Shown here: positions 1 to 8,616 of the stretch, piece after piece
Layout: every line of letters begins with the position of its first letter
Numbering within the stretch: position 1 is the first letter of the stretch
Assembly (NCBI GenBank): GCA_021741825.1
Contig: JAIOXB010000005.1
Span: forward strand, 1 to 33,861
From: Microbacteriaceae bacterium
Lineage (GTDB): Bacteria > Actinomycetota > Actinomycetes > Actinomycetales > Microbacteriaceae
Direction of reading: 5' to 3'
DNA: 33,861 bases
Notes under the pieces: generated by a model
Database searches by the model: none
Told to the model about the DNA's origin: nothing
The model's input: the letters and a program-made list of their open reading frames with translations, nothing else
Position numbers and translations under genes: made by a program

Positions 1-1182
1 TTCAAGCGTCGTTGGGTCCGTTACCAAACGGTAGGGAACAACGTTGTAAACGGTACGCGTGATGTAGCTTGTGTAACCATTTGTGATGTAGTCCGGGTTG
101 ATCACGAGGTTCGCCCCAGAGCCGCTGGTTGGTACGACACCATTGAGGGTTCCGATTACCGCTCCGAAACGAACATCGGTGACGCCTTCAATTCCCTTGG
201 CCATCGCAATCCACTTCGGAATTGAGAACGGAGTGATGGCTCCAGGGTTTCCGTCGACAGCAGCACCACTGTGCTCCTGCACCGAAATACCGGTGTAGTC
301 CGCTGCTGATGTGAAGGTATTGTCTCCTCCGGAAACATCGCCCGCGTCTCCGGCTACGAAGGCCTTACGCTCGACACAGTTCGAAACGGAACTGCCGAAC
401 TTGGCACCAGACTTACCCTGCCAGAAGTCGCCGGTTCCCGACCCAGCTTGGGGAAGGTAGGCACGAATACGCGTAGAGGTCTCGCCATCGGCCAAGGTGT
501 AGCTGTTGTCTACGAGTTTGGTTTCTGCGCCAGTCTTGGTGATGATGCGAGTCGCAGCACAGTTGTAGATTGCCCACAGAGAGCTTGGTGTGACTCCGCT
601 ACCATTTGCGGCATCGGTCGAAGAACCAACGGTCAGCGCAGGCATCACCGAGTCATCGGAGACTGCATAACCCATTGCGTCTTTTGCAAATGGGACATAG
701 GCAACGACGCCACCCTCAACGACCGTGGGGCCGGAAGAGGAGCGCGAGTACTGGAATTGGCCAACAACATTATTGGCGCCAGCCACTGTTGACCACGAAC
801 CTGCAGAACCGCTGAAAGGAGTGCAGGTTTCTGAGTCATCTGCGCCGATTGCCACATTGAGGGCCTTGAGTCCGTTGCCGGAGCCGTTGGGACGACAAAT
901 CGCTGTGTTCCCATTTGACTTGGTCTGAATAGTCCCGGCAGCGTTCGCGTCGTAGGAGGCGAGCTTCCAATCACCGTTGTTCGACACTCGACCAATCGCA
1001 ATCTGAAGACCGTTCATGACATCCTGCGTGGTGTCCGAACCGACGCCGGAGAGTTGTCCGTACAGGGACTTCGCGCCGTTTGCAATCGGATCGGCTTGTG
1101 CGACGGGCGCAACAAGCCCGCCGAGAAGTAGTGCGGTGAGACCAGAGGCCGCAGCCAACTTGGTCGTCAACGAGAATTTCAT
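1..1182 (-). CDS. PstS-like secreted substrate-binding protein (C-terminus cut by window edge)
   Basis: At least 394 residues are visible; the stop lies beyond the left edge. The ATG at 1182 is preceded by a clear Shine-Dalgarno (GAAAGGAAAAC then ATG). A Sec signal peptide covers residues 1-30, with probable cleavage after AQA and a mature start at DPIAN. The mature part begins with GVGSDTTQDVMN (about 46-57), comparable to the first ligand loop (GAGSSW) of PstS, and carries RPNGSGNG (97-104), comparable to the RSDGSGST phosphate loop; FQYSRSS and VAYVPFAKDAMGYAV also fit a type II periplasmic-binding fold. No lipobox is present. It follows the pst genes on the same strand, with an 11-bp-periodic repeat upstream, so a phosphate-related surface role is likely. 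Binding of phosphate is inferred from the motifs. Confidence 0.82.
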   Translation of the reverse strand, partial: MKFSLTTKLAAASGLTALLLGGLVAPVAQADPIANGAKSLYGQLSGVGSDTTQDVMNGLQIAIGRVSNNGDWKLASYDANAAGTIQTKSNGNTAICRPNGSGNGLKALNVAIGADDSETCTPFSGSAGSWSTVAGANNVVGQFQYSRSSSGPTVVEGGVVAYVPFAKDAMGYAVSDDSVMPALTVGSSTDAANGSGVTPSSLWAIYNCAATRIITKTGAETKLVDNSYTLADGETSTRIRAYLPQAGSGTGDFWQGKSGAKFGSSVSNCVERKAFVAGDAGDVSGGDNTFTSAADYTGISVQEHSGAAVDGNPGAITPFSIPKWIAMAKGIEGVTDVRFGAVIGTLNGVVPTSGSGANLVINPDYITNGYTSYITRTVYNVVPYRLVTDPTTLE

Positions 1183-1271
1183 TGTTTTCCTTTCGTGGGT
1201 GCGCCCCGGACCTGAACCCAGTTCCGTGGCGGTGTGATGGAGTCCCATCTCACATTCCCAATGTTCATTCC

Positions 1272-1304
1272 CCAAGGTAAATAGCAGTCGAACTCGACGT
1301 TAAC
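1272..1304 (-). promoter_or_regulatory. Possible degenerate PHO box (three 11-bp units)
   Basis: Read on the minus strand, three consecutive 11-mers occur: GTTAACGTCGA, GTTCGACTGCT and ATTTACCTTGG. Each starts with a GTT/ATT-type half like the GTTCACC half-sites bound by PhoP in actinobacteria. The block begins 2 bases after the stop codon of the 841-residue gene and 90 bases before the start of the secreted PstS-like gene. The match to consensus is weak in the second unit, so this is a suggestion supported mainly by the 11-bp phase and the context. Confidence 0.35.
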
Positions 1305-1305
1305 G

Positions 1306-3831
1306 CTAGAGGGATTTTGCCTTTCGAATTAGGGTTCGTCCACCCGCAATCATGGGAATTCCGAAGCACAATGCTGACAACATTGAATACCGCAACGCGG
1401 ACGATGGATCGCCAGGAAACTTCCCAGTTGCAGCAGCCGAAGCTTCCGTGACAGGTGTTCCGAGGTTGTCAGTTGGTAATGTCGGGGACACTGTCGTGTC
1501 AAAATCAGTGGACTCTGACGCCAAGTGTTCAGGACAAACAGGATTCGATACTTCTGCAGAAATTTTGCCGATTGCACTCTTTGTCTGTGCGACTTGCGCG
1601 TCATCGAGTGGGACATAACCCACCGGGATTTCACCCTCTCCATTTCCGATGGTTTGACCATCGTTGGCGATGTGCGACAACAGGCCTTTGAAGGACTTGA
1701 GCTCGCCAATCGACGAACGACACACGTCCACCGCGGCATACGTCAGTGTCGCAAGGGGGTACGACTCCTCTTTGGCTAATGTCGCGGTTGAGACCTTCAC
1801 ACCTACGACGTTGGATTCGACAAACTCGGACACAGCTGAATCAATCGATGCGGAATTTGCTTGGACAGCCTCACCACTTGGATTGATGAGTTTTGCCGTC
1901 GAGAGGCCCAATCGTTCCGCAGTCGCAAGATCAGTAACCGTGAGCATGAATCGGCGCCCTAGAAGTTGCGAACCGCTTGACACAAATGCTGCAGGCGAAC
2001 GACCGGTGTCCCAAAACGTTTTGGTTCCTGGTTCTCCGCGAAATGCGCGAACACCACCGTCGTGGAGATCATGTACATATGGCCGAAGTTCGAAAGTTCC
2101 GAAACCAGGTTCCGGGACGGTATCAGATTCCCTGAAGGTTGCCGTGTCGGCTTTGGGGAATGAGTTGATTGTTTCGTCGTTGTCGATGTCGAGAGTTTGG
2201 TAGTTCCGGTTAACTACCATTCCCCAATCGTCCGCAATCCCATCCAGGAAGGCCTTTGCGTCGGCGTCAGCCTTAACGTAATCCCACAACTGTGCGAACA
2301 CATCTTCGTTACCAATCGGCACCATCAAACCTGCAGGCTCCGCACCATTGACGAACTGATCAAACTCTGGGTTTAGTTCAAGGAACTCGGGGTCGTGGCG
2401 CAGATTCAGGGCATTCGTGGCCAGATAGGAAAGTCGCTCCCCGCCCGCAACATCGGCTTTATACGACTGAGTCAACAGTTTTGCCACTAATCGAGGATTC
2501 AACGTCATTTCCGTGACCTGTTGTCCATCTTTGGACTCGAGAGGGTAGCCACCTTTAATGAAGTAATTGATGTTGAATGCGATTGTCAACGCAGATTTCA
2601 CAGCGGGAGCGTAGACGACCGTTGAATCTCCCACTTCGATTGAGGAGAGCGGATTATCGACGAATGCGAGTCGAGCCGCCCCATCTGTATCACTAACAAT
2701 GTTTCGTCTTGATTCTGCATCGCCGATCATCGAGAATCCAAAGACAGACTTCTTCGCGCACATTGCCGATTGCCATGACGAGAATGCAGGGGTCACCAAC
2801 TGATTGCCGGTGGTACGCAATTCATCAGCCCCGATGGGGCAGTTGGATTCGACGCTCCGGAAACTAAGCGGAAACTCGAATCGGTTGTCCCAGTTCGACT
2901 GAGACAGCGGCGAGCCCGACAAACGGCCGTTGACGCCGTCAAGAAAGTTTTCACCCGAAGCAGTAAATTCACCGCGAGGCACGACAACAAGCCAACAATC
3001 GCGAATCTCGCCATCCGCCTGCGGGGATCCGCACCCTAAGTGAGGCGCCTCCACGACGGTCTGAATCTCGAACGTTGCTTCTCCAGTTCCATTTGAGGTG
3101 GTTCGAGCCCCAGAGATTTCATTGGTCGATGTAGCGTCAAAGAAACGCTCGACATCGTGAGTAGTTTGTCCATCCGGATAAAGCGTGTTTGGTGCTGTTT
3201 CAAACGGCACGGAATAGGTGTATTCGTACTCCCCCAAGGGCGGGCGGATAGCGAATTTGCCGGTGTAGTCCTGGATAGGGTCTTCACCTTCAAATCCGAG
3301 AGATCGAGTCATGGCATTCGAACCCAATAGCGAAACGTTGGCTCCAGTCGCTGCACCAAATTGACATCTCGCCGGGTCGGCCGAGCCACTCCCGTCGTCC
3401 CAACATTGCATAATTTGCATAAAGTTCGACGCAAGTTGCTGAGCCGACGTTTCGACACCACCGTTCCAGGTGACTTTGACAGCCTGATAGCTAAGGTCCT
3501 GCACCTGGCTTACAGATACCTGGAGGTTTTCAAAGAGCGAATAGTTGGGTGCGGCATTGTCACGAACAGTGTCGAGCCAGTCGATTGTCATCGATCCGTC
3601 GGAGTTGACGCGCGGCGTTCGAGAGGCCTGTCGCGATACGGGCTCTGCTGCCGGCTCTGTTGTCGGCTCGACCGTCGGCGTATCCGTGGGGAGAACCCCG
3701 ACGGTTACATCGCCTTCCGCGGCGTATGCCGAGGTGACGGCCATTCCTCCGAAAAACACTCCGAGCCCCAAATCGGTGAGCAGCAGCACTGCGAGAAATC
3801 GTGTTCGTTTCGGCGGTCGGCGCTCTGACAT
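1306..3831 (-). CDS. Large membrane-anchored PstS-like surface protein
   Basis: The protein has 841 residues from the ATG at 3831, which lies 2 bases after the pstS stop; the open frame continues upstream but only into pstS sequence. A signal peptide ends near AYA|AEG (residue 37), followed by a Pro/Thr/Glu-rich linker (about 48-64). The N-terminal domain contains NFMQIMQCW (136-144). From about 405 the sequence becomes PstS-like (VVYAPAVKSALTIAFNIN, then MTLNPRLVAKLLTQSY), with YPLATLTYAAV and GYVPLDDAQ nearer the C-terminus, as in type II binding proteins. A hydrophobic segment at about 813-831 followed by RTLIRKAKSL anchors the C-terminus in the membrane. It is co-transcribed with pst and probably helps capture phosphate or a phosphorylated ligand at the cell surface. 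The N-terminal domain has no function I recognise. Confidence 0.8.
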   Translation of the reverse strand: MSERRPPKRTRFLAVLLLTDLGLGVFFGGMAVTSAYAAEGDVTVGVLPTDTPTVEPTTEPAAEPVSRQASRTPRVNSDGSMTIDWLDTVRDNAAPNYSLFENLQVSVSQVQDLSYQAVKVTWNGGVETSAQQLASNFMQIMQCWDDGSGSADPARCQFGAATGANVSLLGSNAMTRSLGFEGEDPIQDYTGKFAIRPPLGEYEYTYSVPFETAPNTLYPDGQTTHDVERFFDATSTNEISGARTTSNGTGEATFEIQTVVEAPHLGCGSPQADGEIRDCWLVVVPRGEFTASGENFLDGVNGRLSGSPLSQSNWDNRFEFPLSFRSVESNCPIGADELRTTGNQLVTPAFSSWQSAMCAKKSVFGFSMIGDAESRRNIVSDTDGAARLAFVDNPLSSIEVGDSTVVYAPAVKSALTIAFNINYFIKGGYPLESKDGQQVTEMTLNPRLVAKLLTQSYKADVAGGERLSYLATNALNLRHDPEFLELNPEFDQFVNGAEPAGLMVPIGNEDVFAQLWDYVKADADAKAFLDGIADDWGMVVNRNYQTLDIDNDETINSFPKADTATFRESDTVPEPGFGTFELRPYVHDLHDGGVRAFRGEPGTKTFWDTGRSPAAFVSSGSQLLGRRFMLTVTDLATAERLGLSTAKLINPSGEAVQANSASIDSAVSEFVESNVVGVKVSTATLAKEESYPLATLTYAAVDVCRSSIGELKSFKGLLSHIANDGQTIGNGEGEIPVGYVPLDDAQVAQTKSAIGKISAEVSNPVCPEHLASESTDFDTTVSPTLPTDNLGTPVTEASAAATGKFPGDPSSALRYSMLSALCFGIPMIAGGRTLIRKAKSL

Positions 3832-3833
3832 GA

Positions 3834-5414
3834 CTATCGAACCTTCCGTGCGGCATAAGTGACGACTACGGGCGGAACAACAACGATGAGAACCAACACG
3901 ATGATGACGCTGAGGATGATCCAGTTCGTCGCCGCCCAACCATTTGAGGTCGTAGCTACAGGGATTGCTTTCACGTTGGAACACACGCCCGTGTCGACGT
4001 CACAAGTAGTCGGCCCTGTTCCCATGGTTCCACCCATGACGCCGCCGCCGGTCGTTCCAGTTCCTGTTGTGCCTCCGGTGGTTCCTGTAATCGTTGTGCC
4101 GGTCGTCGTTCCCCCTGAGGTCGTGCCCGTTGCGCCACCGGTGCCCGCGGTGCACTGCTCGACACCCTTTTTGTCACAGGCGTCCGGCATGGGTGCGTTC
4201 TTGGCTAGCGTGTTTTCGCCCGATGCCGAGAACGTCGGGTTGTTGCACTTGGCAATGTTGATCTTGGAGGTGTCCGCACCCGGGATTTTCGAGACCTGCT
4301 CAAGGCCTACCTTGACAAGGTTCACAGGAAGAGGGGAATAGCCGAGCACTTCTGCTTGTTGTTGGCCCTCACACAAAAAATAGTTCGAAAAAGCCGCAAG
4401 GGTTCCGCCCTTGGCGGCAGTAAAGGAGGCCTGTTCCGTCGTGGGGACGATGATGTAGGAATAGGACGACAGCGGGTATGCGCGGGCGTCCTTGCTGTTG
4501 TAGACCCCACCGAGCTCTTGCGTCAAATACATCGATGAGTTTTTGTTTTGGTTGATTTTTGCTCCGAGGAGACCGACCGCGACGTTGGAAGCGGTCGGTT
4601 CAACGTAGTAGTTCGCATCGTTGAGGATCTTCGCGACGGGGAAATTGGTCTTTAGAGCGTAGGAATACTCGACGTACGTGATGGTTCCTTCGTTGGCTTT
4701 CTGGGCAACATACCCCGAGACACCTTGAGAACCAGGCTGTGCGACCATGCCGGACTTCGTGGGGTAGAACGACGTCTGACCGCATTCATTGCGACCGACC
4801 GCGTTGCAGTAGTTGTTCCACAAAGACGTGTACTTGGTTGCCATCCACAGCGTGAATTGGGCTGTCGAACCAGAACCGTCCGATCGAACTACGGGAACGA
4901 CGGCGCGATCCGGGAGCGTGATGCCGGGGTTATCGGCGGCAATCGCCGCGTCATTCCACTTCGTGATGACGCCCGTGAACATCTTGGTGACGACGTCACC
5001 TGAAAGTCGGAGGTTAGTGATTCGGTTTCCACCCGATGTCAAGTTGTACATGAACGCCGTTCCACCTGCGACGATTGGGATATAGACGAATGGGCGCGTT
5101 GGCAGTTCATCCACAACACCGTTGTCCTTGAGTCCATAGGGCGTTTCGGAAACGCCGAAGTCAACAGTTCCACCCTTGAATTGGTTGCGCCCGTCAACCG
5201 AACCGGTCGACGCGTAGTTGACGCTCATGCCGTACTGCTTGACGTTTCGACGCCACTGGTCAAGCGCATTTGCGCTCCATGACGAGCCCGCACCCGAGAT
5301 CGGCACGTAGTCGGCAGCCACGGCAGCGGTTGACCCACCCGTAACGATGATGGCCGTCAAGAGGAACGCCAGTAATGCGCGGACGGACGATACAAATTTT
5401 TGGCGAGCGTTCAC
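3834..5414 (-). CDS. pstS: Phosphate ABC transporter substrate-binding protein PstS, membrane-anchored
   Basis: The protein has 526 residues from a GTG at 5414. That start has a GAAGGA ribosome-binding site 6 bases upstream and overlaps the pstA stop as GTGA; a longer upstream frame lies wholly inside pstA and is rejected. Signal peptide at about 1-34. The phosphate-binding pattern is clear: ISGAGSSW (39-46), VDFGVSE (84-90), RSDGSGST (177-184), and the MFTGVITKWND segment typical of PstS. Residues about 430-480 are a Gly/Thr-rich low-complexity stalk, followed by one transmembrane segment (about 497-520) and the basic tail AARKVR. E. coli PstS is about 350 residues, so the extra length is the stalk and anchor. 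There is no lipobox. It captures inorganic phosphate outside the membrane for PstCA. Confidence 0.94.
   Translation of the reverse strand: MNARQKFVSSVRALLAFLLTAIIVTGGSTAAVAADYVPISGAGSSWSANALDQWRRNVKQYGMSVNYASTGSVDGRNQFKGGTVDFGVSETPYGLKDNGVVDELPTRPFVYIPIVAGGTAFMYNLTSGGNRITNLRLSGDVVTKMFTGVITKWNDAAIAADNPGITLPDRAVVPVVRSDGSGSTAQFTLWMATKYTSLWNNYCNAVGRNECGQTSFYPTKSGMVAQPGSQGVSGYVAQKANEGTITYVEYSYALKTNFPVAKILNDANYYVEPTASNVAVGLLGAKINQNKNSSMYLTQELGGVYNSKDARAYPLSSYSYIIVPTTEQASFTAAKGGTLAAFSNYFLCEGQQQAEVLGYSPLPVNLVKVGLEQVSKIPGADTSKINIAKCNNPTFSASGENTLAKNAPMPDACDKKGVEQCTAGTGGATGTTSGGTTTGTTITGTTGGTTGTGTTGGGVMGGTMGTGPTTCDVDTGVCSNVKAIPVATTSNGWAATNWIILSVIIVLVLIVVVPPVVVTYAARKVR
4015..4160 (-). repeat. Gly/Thr-rich low-complexity stalk coding repeat in pstS
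   Basis: The minus strand encodes short repeated GGT, TGT and GTT tripeptide blocks, built from ACC/ACA/GGA/GGC-type codons in imperfect tandem. The stretch separates the folded PstS domain from the membrane anchor and probably acts as a flexible spacer through the cell wall. It is the kind of sequence that varies in length between strains. Confidence 0.6.
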
Positions 5415-6676
5415 GAGGGTTCCTTCGCGTTGAGAGTGCGTCGACGTGCGATCGACGTGAGGGTGCGGGCAGTTTTGGCGAACCATCCGAAGAACTCGGC
5501 GCGGCGAATTCGCGCACGTGCCGACTTTTCGGGGGTCATGCCACCGATGATTCGGGCGATGACGAAAAGTGCAAGGACGAGAAGCATGAGCACAGCCGCG
5601 GTACCAAAACCTCGGGCGATCATCGTCGGTTCGGGCGACTTCACAAACTGGAAGATTGCAAGAGGGAGCGAGATCATCGGGGATTCGAGCGGGTTAACGT
5701 TGAGCTCGGCGGTGAATCCCGAAGTCAACAGAACCGGTGACGTCTCGCCAATTCCACGGGCTGTAGCGAGAATGATTGATGTCGTAAGACCGGACCGCGA
5801 TGTGGGTAGGACGACGTTCCAGACGGTCTTCCATTGAGATGCGCCGAGCCCAATGGACGCTTCTTTGAGCGTTTGAGGTACGAGACGCAACACGACATCA
5901 GCGGATCGAATCATGATGGGGAGCATCATGACGCTGATCGCGAGCGAGGCCGCGAGGCCCGATTTCGGAAGCCCGAACATCAGGATTGCAGTAGCGAAAA
6001 TGAACAAACCGGCAACGATTGAGGGGAGCGCCGTCATCGCTTCAACAATGGTGCGAACGAAACGAGAGAAACGGCCTGGGATTTCGTTCAGATACACAGC
6101 GGCGGCGATTCCGAGCGGGATCGTGATTGCCAGCGCAATCGCGATTTGGATGAGCGATCCCGCGATAGCGTGCGCCACACCACCGACGCTGAGAGGGTCA
6201 AGTGGTCCTGCTAGCCCCATGTCTTCCGTGTAGAAGGTGAGGTACGGCAGCGCCTCGGCACCGCGACCGATCACGAAGACGATGACGAAGATGAGGACCG
6301 AGAAGAGGAGTACGGCAACGCTCGTGACCAAGACCGCGATGAGGCGATCCATCACGAAGGTCTTGGTGTCGTCGATTGACACGAGGAGCGCGTACAAGCC
6401 CACGAACGTCAGGTACCACACCACGAAGAAAGCGATTCCGCCGGTGATGGGGGCGACCTGGGTCGCGAGAACGATTGTCAGCGCGAACGCAGCAACGGCC
6501 GCTCCCAGAATCGACAGAAGGTCGCCGATGCGAATTCCACCCAGTGTTCGCTTGGGTTCAACACCGACGAATTCCCCACGCGGGTGAATCGTTGTGACCT
6601 TTGCCGACGGGCGCTTCTTGCGTGATACGCCGACGAGAGCGTTGGTGCTTACGGGGGCCTTCGTGGTCGTTGCCAT
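5411..6676 (-). CDS. pstA: Phosphate ABC transporter permease PstA
   Basis: The protein has 421 residues and starts with ATG at 6676, overlapping the pstC stop by one base (TAATG). It is longer than E. coli PstA (about 296) because of a roughly 50-residue basic cytoplasmic N-terminus, extra N-terminal membrane segments and a basic C-terminal tail rich in Arg. The permease core has the ATPase-contact loop (EASIGLGASQWKTVWNVVLPTSRSG) and the family signature ILATARGIGETSPVLLTSG. It forms the membrane channel with PstC and passes phosphate received from PstS; a PstB ATPase is needed but is not encoded in the window. It is followed by pstS with a 4-base GTGA overlap, which implies translational coupling. 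Confidence 0.94.
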   Translation of the reverse strand: MATTTKAPVSTNALVGVSRKKRPSAKVTTIHPRGEFVGVEPKRTLGGIRIGDLLSILGAAVAAFALTIVLATQVAPITGGIAFFVVWYLTFVGLYALLVSIDDTKTFVMDRLIAVLVTSVAVLLFSVLIFVIVFVIGRGAEALPYLTFYTEDMGLAGPLDPLSVGGVAHAIAGSLIQIAIALAITIPLGIAAAVYLNEIPGRFSRFVRTIVEAMTALPSIVAGLFIFATAILMFGLPKSGLAASLAISVMMLPIMIRSADVVLRLVPQTLKEASIGLGASQWKTVWNVVLPTSRSGLTTSIILATARGIGETSPVLLTSGFTAELNVNPLESPMISLPLAIFQFVKSPEPTMIARGFGTAAVLMLLVLALFVIARIIGGMTPEKSARARIRRAEFFGWFAKTARTLTSIARRRTLNAKEPS

Positions 6677-7653
6677 TAGGACGCTGCCCCCGATCGCGAC
6701 CGAGCGACGACGATTGATGCGCCGAAGTTGACGATGAGGGTCATTGTAAAGAGCGCGAGGCCCGCCGCCATGAGGGCCGACAGTCCCATCTCAGTTGACT
6801 CGCCGTAACGAAGGGCGATGAGCGCCGCGACGGACGATGCACCGTTTTGCAGGATGTTCGGCTGGATGACGAAGACAGGCGAGATGATCATGTACACCGC
6901 GATTGTCTCGCCCAGGGCGCGACCGAGACCGAGCATCGTTCCACCGATGATTCCGCCCTGGCCGAACGGAAGGACGACGTTGCGGATCATTGCCCAGCGG
7001 GTCGCACCGAGTGCCAGAGCGCCCTCGCGTTCACCGACGGGAGTCTGCGAGAACACTTCTCGCATGATGGACGTGACAATGGGCGTGACCATAATCCCGA
7101 CGACGATTCCGGCGATGAACGTCGATGACGTGTAGACCGTCGTTGTGGCGAGCGGGTCGGTTGGGTCGACCCCCGTCACGCCGAGCCCGGGAATCCAGCC
7201 GAAGTATTGCGAAATCCAGCGCGAAACCGGAACGATCGCCTGCTGAAGAAAGAAGAACCCCCACAGCCCGAAGACGACGGAGGGAATTGCGGCCATGAGG
7301 TCGACAATCGACACGAGAAAGCTGCGAAGTTGCCTGGGTGCATATTCGGTGATGAACAGTGCGGTTCCCAGCGAGAGCGGAAGCGCCACGATGATCGCGA
7401 CTGTGGCGATGAGGATAGTTCCGACGATGACGGCGGCGATACCGAACTTACCGGCGTCGGGTTCCCATGCCTGTTCGGTGAAGAAGCTCCACCCCGCCAT
7501 ATTGAGCGCCTGCGCCGCGCGATAACCGAGGAATGAACCGACCAGCACCATGATGATGAGCACCACAGAGCCGCCCGCGCGAATGACTCCGCGGAAGACC
7601 TTGTCGCTTCCATCACGAATGATGGTGAGCTTGCGTGGTGTGTCGGTGAGCAT
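6676..7653 (-). CDS. pstC: Phosphate ABC transporter permease PstC
   Basis: The protein has 325 residues, a normal PstC length. After a basic N-terminus comes a hydrophobic segment (VVLIIMVLVGSFLGY), the WSFF...W motif with FGIAAVIVGTILIATVAI, and the PSVVFGLWG signature. The ATPase-contact loop is EGALALGATRWAMIRNVVLPFGQGGIIGG, followed by GLGRALGETIAVYMI. It is the first gene of the pst operon here, preceded by a PHO box within 100 bases, so it should be induced by phosphate starvation through the PhoR-PhoP system (inferred). The gene order pstC-pstA-pstS differs from the common pstS-pstC-pstA-pstB. Confidence 0.95.
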   Translation of the reverse strand: MLTDTPRKLTIIRDGSDKVFRGVIRAGGSVVLIIMVLVGSFLGYRAAQALNMAGWSFFTEQAWEPDAGKFGIAAVIVGTILIATVAIIVALPLSLGTALFITEYAPRQLRSFLVSIVDLMAAIPSVVFGLWGFFFLQQAIVPVSRWISQYFGWIPGLGVTGVDPTDPLATTTVYTSSTFIAGIVVGIMVTPIVTSIMREVFSQTPVGEREGALALGATRWAMIRNVVLPFGQGGIIGGTMLGLGRALGETIAVYMIISPVFVIQPNILQNGASSVAALIALRYGESTEMGLSALMAAGLALFTMTLIVNFGASIVVARSRSGAAS

Positions 7654-7710
7654 GAATCCGTTTCCTCAAGGTGTCAGGCGCGACGGAAGTCGCACAACAA
7701 TGCTGGCTCA

Positions 7711-7732
7711 ACGAGGTAAACGGAGGGTGAAC
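7711..7732 (-). promoter_or_regulatory. PHO box (PhoP-binding direct repeat) upstream of pstC
   Basis: On the minus strand two adjacent 11-mers read GTTCACCCTCC and GTTTACCTCGT. This agrees closely with the 11-bp direct-repeat units of actinobacterial PHO boxes (GTTCACC-type halves). It lies about 58 bases before the pstC start codon, the right place to control the pst operon. Confidence 0.78.
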
Positions 7733-7754
7733 GGTGACACTGCCGAACAAAAAC

Positions 7755-8543
7755 TTAGTGTCGGGAGGAATCCGACTTCATGAGGGTTTTTGCGACGGAA
7801 ATCAGCATTCGACGGGGAACAAACCGTCCTGCCATCGCCATGACGCGATTGGAGGATCCGACGATGACGCTGGGCGGCGGGGATTTTGTATCAAGGGCCG
7901 ACATCGCGGTGGCGACAACTTGCGAAGGAGTCATGAGTCCACCCGACATCGCGCGCCCGCCGGCGACGTCGAAAAATTCGGTTGCCGTTCCGCCGGGCGA
8001 GACGGCGAGCGCCGTCACACCCGTTCCCTGCAACTCGCCCCACAACGCTTCGGTGAACGACAAAACATAGGCCTTCGTCGCGGCATAAACCGACATGTTG
8101 GGAACGGGTTGATACGCGGCGGTTGACGCGATGTTGATGATTGTTCCACGGCCACGTTCGATCATCGGCGCGACGAACAATCGTGAGAGTTGCGTCAAGG
8201 CGGTGATGTTGACGTTGATCTCGTCGGCCATGCCGTCGAGATCTTCGGCGGCGAATGCGCCGATGTGGCCCCACCCCGAATTGTTGACGAGCACGTCGAT
8301 TGGGGTTTTCCCGACAGCGGTCGCGAGTTTTTTCGCAGCGCCCGGTACCGAGAGGTCCGATGCAACCACACGCACGCTTACCCCGTGAGACGCAGTGATT
8401 TCTGCGGCCAGCGCATCCAGTCGATCGGTTCGTCGCGCAGCGATGACGAGGTCGTGTCCGCGCGATGCGTATTCGCGGGCGAACACCGCGCCGATCCCGC
8501 TGCTCGCGCCGGTGATGAGTGCTGTTGGTCGTTTTTCTGCCAT
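7755..8543 (-). CDS. Short-chain dehydrogenase/reductase (SDR) oxidoreductase
   Basis: The 262 residues form a classical SDR of normal length. The nucleotide-binding motif TGASSGIG is at 11-18, NNSG at 87-90, the catalytic serine at about 140 (IINIAST), and Tyr153 and Lys157 in YAATK. The second strand ends in AARRTDRL, and the arginines suggest NADP(H) preference (inference). The substrate is unknown; related proteins act on acyl or steroid-like carbonyls. A TAGACT box ends 6 bases before the ATG with no Shine-Dalgarno, suggesting a leaderless transcript. It diverges from the TetR-type gene, a usual arrangement for a repressor and its target. It is on the same strand as the pst operon, but the PHO box lies between them. 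Confidence 0.9.
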   Translation of the reverse strand: MAEKRPTALITGASSGIGAVFAREYASRGHDLVIAARRTDRLDALAAEITASHGVSVRVVASDLSVPGAAKKLATAVGKTPIDVLVNNSGWGHIGAFAAEDLDGMADEINVNITALTQLSRLFVAPMIERGRGTIINIASTAAYQPVPNMSVYAATKAYVLSFTEALWGELQGTGVTALAVSPGGTATEFFDVAGGRAMSGGLMTPSQVVATAMSALDTKSPPPSVIVGSSNRVMAMAGRFVPRRMLISVAKTLMKSDSSRH

Positions 8544-8549
8544 TTCGTC

Positions 8550-8555
8550 AGTCTA
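8550..8555 (-). promoter_or_regulatory. -10 box, leaderless promoter of the SDR gene
   Basis: The minus strand reads TAGACT, then GACGAA, then the ATG at 8543. A TANNNT box 6 bases from the start codon and the lack of a Shine-Dalgarno fit the leaderless pattern common in actinobacteria. No convincing -35 was seen. Confidence 0.5.
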
Positions 8556-8616
8556 GTGACCGCTGCGATTCGGCCCGCCGTCGAGAAACAATCTCATTAA
8601 ATAACCGAACTCATGT

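Noticed and set aside
3832-3984. N-terminal extension of the 841-residue surface protein by 51 residues.
   Set aside because: It is pstS coding sequence in another frame, and the signal peptide begins only at the ATG at 3831.
3859-4341. Plus-strand open frame of 160 codons rich in Val, Pro and Met.
   Set aside because: It is the mirror of the Gly/Thr-rich stalk of pstS on the other strand, with no ribosome-binding site and no family match.
8583-8595. GAGA-AACAA-TCTC inverted repeat between the SDR and TetR-type genes as an operator.
   Set aside because: Only 4-base arms, below what TetR operators usually show; not distinguishable from chance.
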